Positions 7,562-10,460 of a stretch of 10,460 bases of DNA are shown piece by piece (the first letter of the stretch is position 1; each line of letters opens with the position of its first letter). The notes beneath the pieces were generated by a model. It was given only the letters and a program-made list of their open reading frames with translations. It was not told the DNA's origin and ran no database searches. The stretch is taken from contig JAFQUG010000145.1 of assembly GCA_017408625.1 (NCBI GenBank), positions 1-10,460 on the forward strand, in the 5' to 3' direction. Position numbers and translations under genes: made by a program. This DNA comes from Clostridia bacterium (lineage in GTDB: Bacteria > Bacillota_A > Clostridia > Oscillospirales > CAG-272).

Positions 7562-7948
7562 ACAGGAAAGGAAGGTACACGCCAATGAAGAATTAAGCGC
7601 GGACCCCTTGCAAAGGCAACGAGAGAGAAAATCGTCCGGACAAAAACAAACAAAGGCCCAGGATGCCTATATATCTATGATCAGCATGCATCACGATCAT
7701 AAAACTGTAAGTCCTTTGCAATGAGTCATACGACCTTCGCCCTTTGGAGCAATCGATTCACAACACAAATAATGGTGTTCTCCTTAGAGAATTAGAAGTA
7801 ATGTGAGTTTGGGAACGTGAAGGATGGGCAACAAAGAGGTAGATTAAGAAAGAGAGGATAAAGAAAATGATGTTAGATACCAAGAACGCTGAGAAGTGAC
7901 CCTTGATTTCGGATTTACGCCCCGAGGTCAAGGGTCACTTCTCTTTTT
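7562..7948 (+). ncRNA. Putative free-standing structured RNA of about 390 nt
   Basis: The segment lies between a good promoter and a very strong intrinsic terminator, yet has no ORF above about 24 codons. What can be seen: TTGCAAAGG (7608-7616) is fully complementary to CCTTTGCAA (7713-7721); CGGAC (7600-7604) is complementary to GTCCG (7634-7638), which would interlock with the first pairing as a pseudoknot; TATGATC/GATCATA and TTCTC/GAGAA make local hairpins; CAAAGG and CCTTTG each occur twice, allowing alternative pairings. The 3' part (about 7820-7875) is purine-rich. A GGAAGG ribosome-like site precedes a three-codon ORF (ATG 7585), and a 10-codon ORF (ATG 7867, stop 7897-7899) runs into the terminator stem. 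I found no tmRNA, RNase P RNA, SRP RNA or riboswitch signature that I recognise. It could also be a decayed coding region or a cluster of leader peptides. Confidence 0.45.
7891..7948 (+). terminator. Strong intrinsic terminator of the putative RNA
   Basis: GAGAAGTGACCCTTGA (7891-7906) pairs perfectly with TCAAGGGTCACTTCTC (7928-7943), a 16-bp stem with a 21-base loop that can pair further (CGG/CCG). TTTTT follows at 7944-7948. On the other strand there is no T-tract, so it acts on plus-strand transcripts. Confidence 0.9.
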
Positions 7949-7958
7949 GTCGGAAATT

Positions 7959-8321
7959 TCATCTCGCGCACTCCGGGAGCTCTCGGGGCTTTTTTGTTTT
8001 TTTACGCCATGATCTCTTGACAAGATCCTGAACACGAAATAAAAGCAGCCGCCGAGGAAAAAAACTCGGCGGCTTTTTTGTTTGCCTGCGTTTTTTACAG
8101 GTCAAGCAAGCTGCGTGATGACAAGATGCGCGGACACAGGGCGCGTGCCGCCTGCAACGGGCGTGACAGTCGGTGCCGCAGCGTTGCTTGCGGGATTGCG
8201 GACAGTCATCACTCTCGTCATAGCAGCCTCTCTGATCGTTGCAGCCGCATTGATCCTCGCCTTGCTCATTGCCGCGGTAGCGATCACGATCGTTTCGCAT
8301 ATACGGATTTTGTCTGCTCAT
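7959..8321 (-). CDS. Hypothetical cysteine-rich small protein
   Basis: I do not recognise this protein. The start is well supported: AAAGGAG lies 7 bp before the ATG at 8321, and the N-terminus (MSRQNPYMRNDRDRYRGNEQ) is polar and looks like real coding sequence. Twelve cysteines fall between residues 25 and 75, beginning CGC and ending CLTC, with many His, Arg and Asp residues. This could suggest metal binding or a disulfide-rich spore or surface protein, but that is inference. From about residue 76 on, the frame runs through two terminator hairpins (8048-8079 and 7971-8003) and becomes Lys/Arg-rich, which is not convincing; the true product may end earlier through a frameshift, or the ORF may not be real. 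There is no clear -35/-10 pair upstream. It faces away from the hydrolase operon. Confidence 0.35.
   Translation of the reverse strand: MSRQNPYMRNDRDRYRGNEQGEDQCGCNDQRGCYDESDDCPQSRKQRCGTDCHARCRRHAPCVRASCHHAACLTCKKRRQTKKPPSFFPRRLLLFRVQDLVKRSWRKKTKKPRELPECAR
7971..8003 (+). terminator. Second plus-strand intrinsic terminator
   Basis: CTCCGGG (7971-7977) and CTCGGGG (7982-7988) form a 7-bp stem with two G-U pairs and an AGCT loop, followed by a long T-tract broken by one G (7990-8003). It lies only 23 bp past the first terminator. Confidence 0.7.
8048..8079. terminator. Third intrinsic terminator, probably bidirectional
   Basis: GCCGCCGAG (8048-8056) pairs perfectly with CTCGGCGGC (8065-8073), followed by TTTTTT on the plus strand. 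On the minus strand the stem is followed by TGCTTTTATTTC, a moderate T-tract. It could therefore also end the minus-strand cysteine-rich gene whose start is at 8321. Confidence 0.8.
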
Positions 8322-8323
8322 AT

Positions 8324-8442
8324 AGTTATCTCCTTTGCAGAATTGGTAAAGTCACCACTGTCAGTATGTGTCACATTTTGTCGGACAGATACTGTGTGCG
8401 TGCTCTGCCCTTTCCGTTATTTCGGAGATTTGCCATCACCGC
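8324..8442. other. Divergent intergenic region with palindromes
   Basis: This spacer separates the minus-strand cysteine-rich ORF from the plus-strand hydrolase promoter. It contains the 11-bp palindrome ATGTGTCACAT (8366-8376), an interrupted CAGTAT/ATACTG pair flanking it, and TTTTGTCGGA (8376-8385), which recurs inverted at 8449-8458 inside the hydrolase promoter. No tRNA or other gene was seen here. Confidence 0.4.
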
Positions 8443-8471
8443 TTGACATCCGACAAAAAACGGAGTACAAT
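8443..8471 (+). promoter_or_regulatory. SigA promoter of the hydrolase-TetR-flavoprotein operon
   Basis: A perfect TTGACA (8443-8448) and TACAAT (8466-8471) are separated by 17 bp, and no other promoter is evident before the hydrolase. Transcription should start near 8478, inside the palindrome at 8476-8491. Confidence 0.85.
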
Positions 8472-8475
8472 ATAA

Positions 8476-8491
8476 TATGAACAAGTTCATA
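8476..8491. promoter_or_regulatory. Perfect 16-bp palindrome, candidate TetR operator
   Basis: TATGAAC-AA-GTTCATA is a perfect inverted repeat with 7-bp arms and a 2-bp centre, placed over the expected transcription start just after the -10 box. A dimeric repressor bound there would block initiation or escape. The operon's second gene encodes a TetR-family protein, the obvious candidate to bind it. Confidence 0.65.
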
Positions 8492-8508
8492 AAAGCAGAG
8501 GTTCTGAT

Positions 8509-9276
8509 TTGAAACATCCAAAACAAAAAATACTTGCGATCACCGCAGCTGCGATTTCGGTGCTTTTGGCACTTTGCATCGGCGGATGTGCGTGGTACGT
8601 TTGCGACTATTACCACGCCGACACGGCGGCCATTGAGGCCTTTGCCGCCACGTGCGAGGTACAAAAAACCGTTCTGTCCGAGCAAATGATCGCTTATGGC
8701 GACGCAGATGCGGACGCAGGGCTGATCTTTTACCCGGGAGGCAAGGTGGAATACACGGCTTACGAGCCCTTGATGCGCGCACTGGCGGCCGAGGGCATGC
8801 TATGCGTGCTTGTCAAGATGCCCTTCAACCTTGCCGTGCTTGACGTCAATGCCGCCGACGGCGTCCGTGAGCTTTATCCCGAGGTTGCGCATTGGTTCGT
8901 CGGTGGGCATTCGCTGGGCGGCTCAATGGCTGCCTCTTACGCAGCAGAGCACCAAGAAGCATTTGACGGCCTTATCTTGCTGGGCTCTTACTCGACCGCC
9001 GACCTGTCAAGCACCGATCTTTCTGCGCTCTCGCTCTATGGCAGCGAGGACAGGGTCATGAACCGCGAAAAATACGACCAATACAAGAACAATCTGCCCC
9101 GCGATCTGACCGAGATCGAGATCATGGGCGGCTGCCACGCCTACTTTGGTATGTACGGCGAGCAGGACGGCGACGGAATTCCCACCATAGATGCACAAGA
9201 GCAGATCAGATTGACTGCAACCTACATCCAAAATTTCATTGACAAAGGAGAAACGCCCGATGCCGAAAATCATTGA
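8509..9276 (+). CDS. Membrane-anchored alpha/beta hydrolase (TTG start)
   Basis: This 255-residue alpha/beta hydrolase fold protein probably acts outside the membrane on an unknown ester, amide or similar substrate. It begins with TTG, supported by AGAGG 7 bp upstream; the first internal ATG would lose the membrane segment. Residues 8-32 are a hydrophobic helix ending near IGGC, so it is either a signal anchor or a weak lipobox (Cys27). The catalytic triad is visible: Ser135 in GGHSLGG, Asp181 in GSEDRV, His210 in GGCHAYFG. The likely oxyanion region is FYPGGKVEY. The sequence resembles the general alpha/beta hydrolase (dienelactone hydrolase-like) group found as small secreted proteins in Clostridia. 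It is the first gene of an operon, overlaps the TetR gene by 17 bp, and sits behind a candidate operator. Confidence 0.88.
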   Translation: MKHPKQKILAITAAAISVLLALCIGGCAWYVCDYYHADTAAIEAFAATCEVQKTVLSEQMIAYGDADADAGLIFYPGGKVEYTAYEPLMRALAAEGMLCVLVKMPFNLAVLDVNAADGVRELYPEVAHWFVGGHSLGGSMAASYAAEHQEAFDGLILLGSYSTADLSSTDLSALSLYGSEDRVMNREKYDQYKNNLPRDLTEIEIMGGCHAYFGMYGEQDGDGIPTIDAQEQIRLTATYIQNFIDKGETPDAENH

Positions 9277-9766
9277 AAACGTACGCGAGCAGCTGCTTGC
9301 CGAGGCCAAAAAGCAAATACTGGAGCGCGGATATGCCGCCACCACCATCCGCTCGGTTGCGGGGGCTTGTGACCTTGGCGTGGGTACGGTGTATAACTAC
9401 TTTTCTTCCAAGGAAATGCTGATCGCCACCGCGGTCTTCGAGGACTGGAAGCGACACCTTTCCGACATGCACGCGCTCCCCGTCGATCCCCCCCGCACGC
9501 TGCTGGAAGGCATTTACCATTCCCTGCAGCGCTTTGCCAAGGAGCATCAGGTGCTCTTTTCGGACGCGGATGCCGCAAAGCTTGTATCCGTCGGCTCATC
9601 GGGTCGCCACAAAATGCTGCGCGAGCAGATCGCAGAGCTGGTGCGCCCCGTTTGTGATGACGACTTTTGCGCGCAATTCGTGGCCGAGTCGCTGATCTGC
9701 TGGTCTATGGAGCACGCGGATTTTGATACCGTGTTCCCGCTACTTGAAAAAATTATAAAAAAATAA
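9260..9766 (+). CDS. TetR/AcrR-family transcriptional regulator
   Basis: This 168-residue DNA-binding repressor has the N-terminal TetR helix-turn-helix at about 29-48: TIRSVAGACDLGVGTVYNYF followed by SSKEMLIA, the classic layout. I chose the ATG at 9260, nine bp after AAAGGAG, over an upstream in-frame ATG at 9239 that lies before this ribosome site and would add seven polar residues. The C-terminal ligand-binding half (about 60-168) is short for the family and not recognisable by ligand. Its start lies inside the end of the hydrolase gene, so the two are probably coupled. It most likely represses its own operon through the palindrome at 8476-8491. The ligand is unknown. Confidence 0.92.
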   Translation: MPKIIENVREQLLAEAKKQILERGYAATTIRSVAGACDLGVGTVYNYFSSKEMLIATAVFEDWKRHLSDMHALPVDPPRTLLEGIYHSLQRFAKEHQVLFSDADAAKLVSVGSSGRHKMLREQIAELVRPVCDDDFCAQFVAESLICWSMEHADFDTVFPLLEKIIKK

Positions 9767-9790
9767 CATATCAAAAGGAGAAATCAAAAC

Positions 9791-10460
9791 ATGAGCAGCT
9801 TTGAAAATCTTCGCATCGTGGACAACTTCTATCAAACCTCTCTGTTTTTCCCGATGCCCACCGTCATTATCAGCACGCTTTGCGAGGACGGCTCCACCAC
9901 CTTGGGTCCTTACTCTCTAGTGCAGCCCTACTACGTGGCAGGCAAGGACTATTACGCCATGCTTCTGTGCTGCCGTAACTCCTCCAACACCGCGCAGAAC
10001 ATCCTGCGAAACGGCAAATGCACGCTGAACTTTATTGACGACAAGCCCTCTACCTTCAAGGAGGCGGTCAAGCTTTCCTGGCCAGGCGACAAGCCCGAGG
10101 AAAAGATGCCCAAGTGCAACTTCAAGCTGGAAAAATCCATGCTGGAGGAAGAGAGCGGTGAAGCAAGGCCCATGGTGCTGACCGATGCCATCCAGGCCAT
10201 CGAATGCACCTGGATGCGCGAGCTGGACGGTGCGGACAAGGATCTGCCCGGTGAGCTCAACGGCTATGAGGGCCCTTATCACGATTTCAACGGCATTACC
10301 TCTAAGTTCGGTGCGCACTTCATTTTGCGCGTGGACAAGATCCTGATGAAGAAAAAGTACCGTGATGCGATCATCAACGGCGTCAAGGCCAAGGACTTCC
10401 CCGCCCTGCCCGTGGACTACGGCTACCGCGATTCCAAGAATTTCTGGTTCCACCGCAAGA
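9791..10460 (+). CDS. Flavin-reductase-like FMN-binding protein (3' end outside window)
   Basis: The frame opens at ATG 9791, 10 bp after AAAAGGAG, and runs for 223 codons to the window edge without a stop. The N-terminal half resembles the flavin-reductase-like split-barrel fold: a strand-rich segment PMPTVIISTL, then LGPYSL, then SSNTAQNIL and CTLNFID, which match the usual FMN-binding core of this family. Such proteins reduce or carry FMN for partner oxygenases or act in redox detoxification; the partner is not visible here. It lies 24 bp after the TetR gene in the same operon, which suggests that the hydrolase, regulator and flavoprotein respond to the same compound. The family call is by sequence pattern and the exact activity is not known. 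Confidence 0.8.
   Translation, partial: MSSFENLRIVDNFYQTSLFFPMPTVIISTLCEDGSTTLGPYSLVQPYYVAGKDYYAMLLCCRNSSNTAQNILRNGKCTLNFIDDKPSTFKEAVKLSWPGDKPEEKMPKCNFKLEKSMLEEESGEARPMVLTDAIQAIECTWMRELDGADKDLPGELNGYEGPYHDFNGITSKFGAHFILRVDKILMKKKYRDAIINGVKAKDFPALPVDYGYRDSKNFWFHRK

Noticed and set aside
7562..7948. tmRNA, RNase P RNA, SRP RNA or 6S RNA as the identity of the RNA unit
   Set aside because: There is no tRNA-like end with CCA, no GAGGAAAGUC-type RNase P core, no SRP Alu-type or helix 8 motif, and no long rod pairing the two ends.
8082..8480. Plus-strand hydrophobic 132-codon frame over the cysteine-rich ORF
   Set aside because: Its hydrophobic run is what the reverse complement of Asp/Arg/Asn-rich codons gives; there is no ribosome site, and it runs through the hydrolase promoter.
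1..10460. CRISPR arrays, tRNA genes, insertion sequences or phage attachment sites
   Set aside because: No regularly spaced repeats, cloverleaf-like sequence with a T-arm signature, transposase frame or terminal inverted repeats were seen.

Overview
The window looks like a piece of a Gram-positive, low-to-mid GC member of the Clostridia, probably a gut or fermenter anaerobe. The reasons are consensus SigA-type promoters with 17-bp spacers, strong AAAGGAG-type ribosome binding sites, three secreted glycoside hydrolases with lipoprotein signal peptides, a SHOCT/zinc-ribbon membrane protein of the kind common in Clostridia, and several intrinsic terminators. No taxonomic marker gene is present, so this is inference.

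Bases 1-6145 (minus strand) hold a tightly packed three-gene operon for secreted polysaccharide breakdown, transcribed from a promoter at 6198-6226. In order of transcription it carries a type I pullulanase (GH13 with CBM41 and CBM48-like modules), an endo-beta-1,4-galactanase (GH53 plus an Ig-like domain and a CBM61-like C-terminus), and a GH13 alpha-amylase cut by the window edge. The gaps are 24 and 10 bp. All three begin with a lipobox cysteine, so they probably sit on the outer face of the membrane and cut starch/pullulan and pectic galactan into oligosaccharides for uptake. No transporter or regulator is visible in the window.

Bases 6322-7327 (plus strand) hold a divergently transcribed SHOCT/zinc-ribbon membrane protein with a near-perfect promoter. 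Its frame is interrupted by a single TGA at 7184-7186. The same frame then stays open for 46 codons that look like the last membrane helix and basic tail.

Bases 7328-8508 carry no clear conserved protein gene. They contain a hairpin after the membrane protein gene, a consensus-like minus-strand promoter facing that hairpin, and a promoter-to-terminator unit of about 390 nt (7527-7948) with no long ORF but with long-range complementarity and several micro-ORFs. This unit is the best candidate for something undescribed. Two more plus-strand terminators follow, then a minus-strand cysteine-rich small ORF with a good ribosome binding site.

Bases 8443-10460 (plus strand) form a second operon: a promoter, a perfect 16-bp palindrome at the expected transcription start, a membrane-anchored alpha/beta hydrolase (TTG start), a TetR-family regulator overlapping it by 17 bp, and a flavin-reductase-like FMN-binding protein that runs off the window. 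The palindrome is a natural candidate for the TetR operator, which would make this an autoregulated enzyme-regulator unit.
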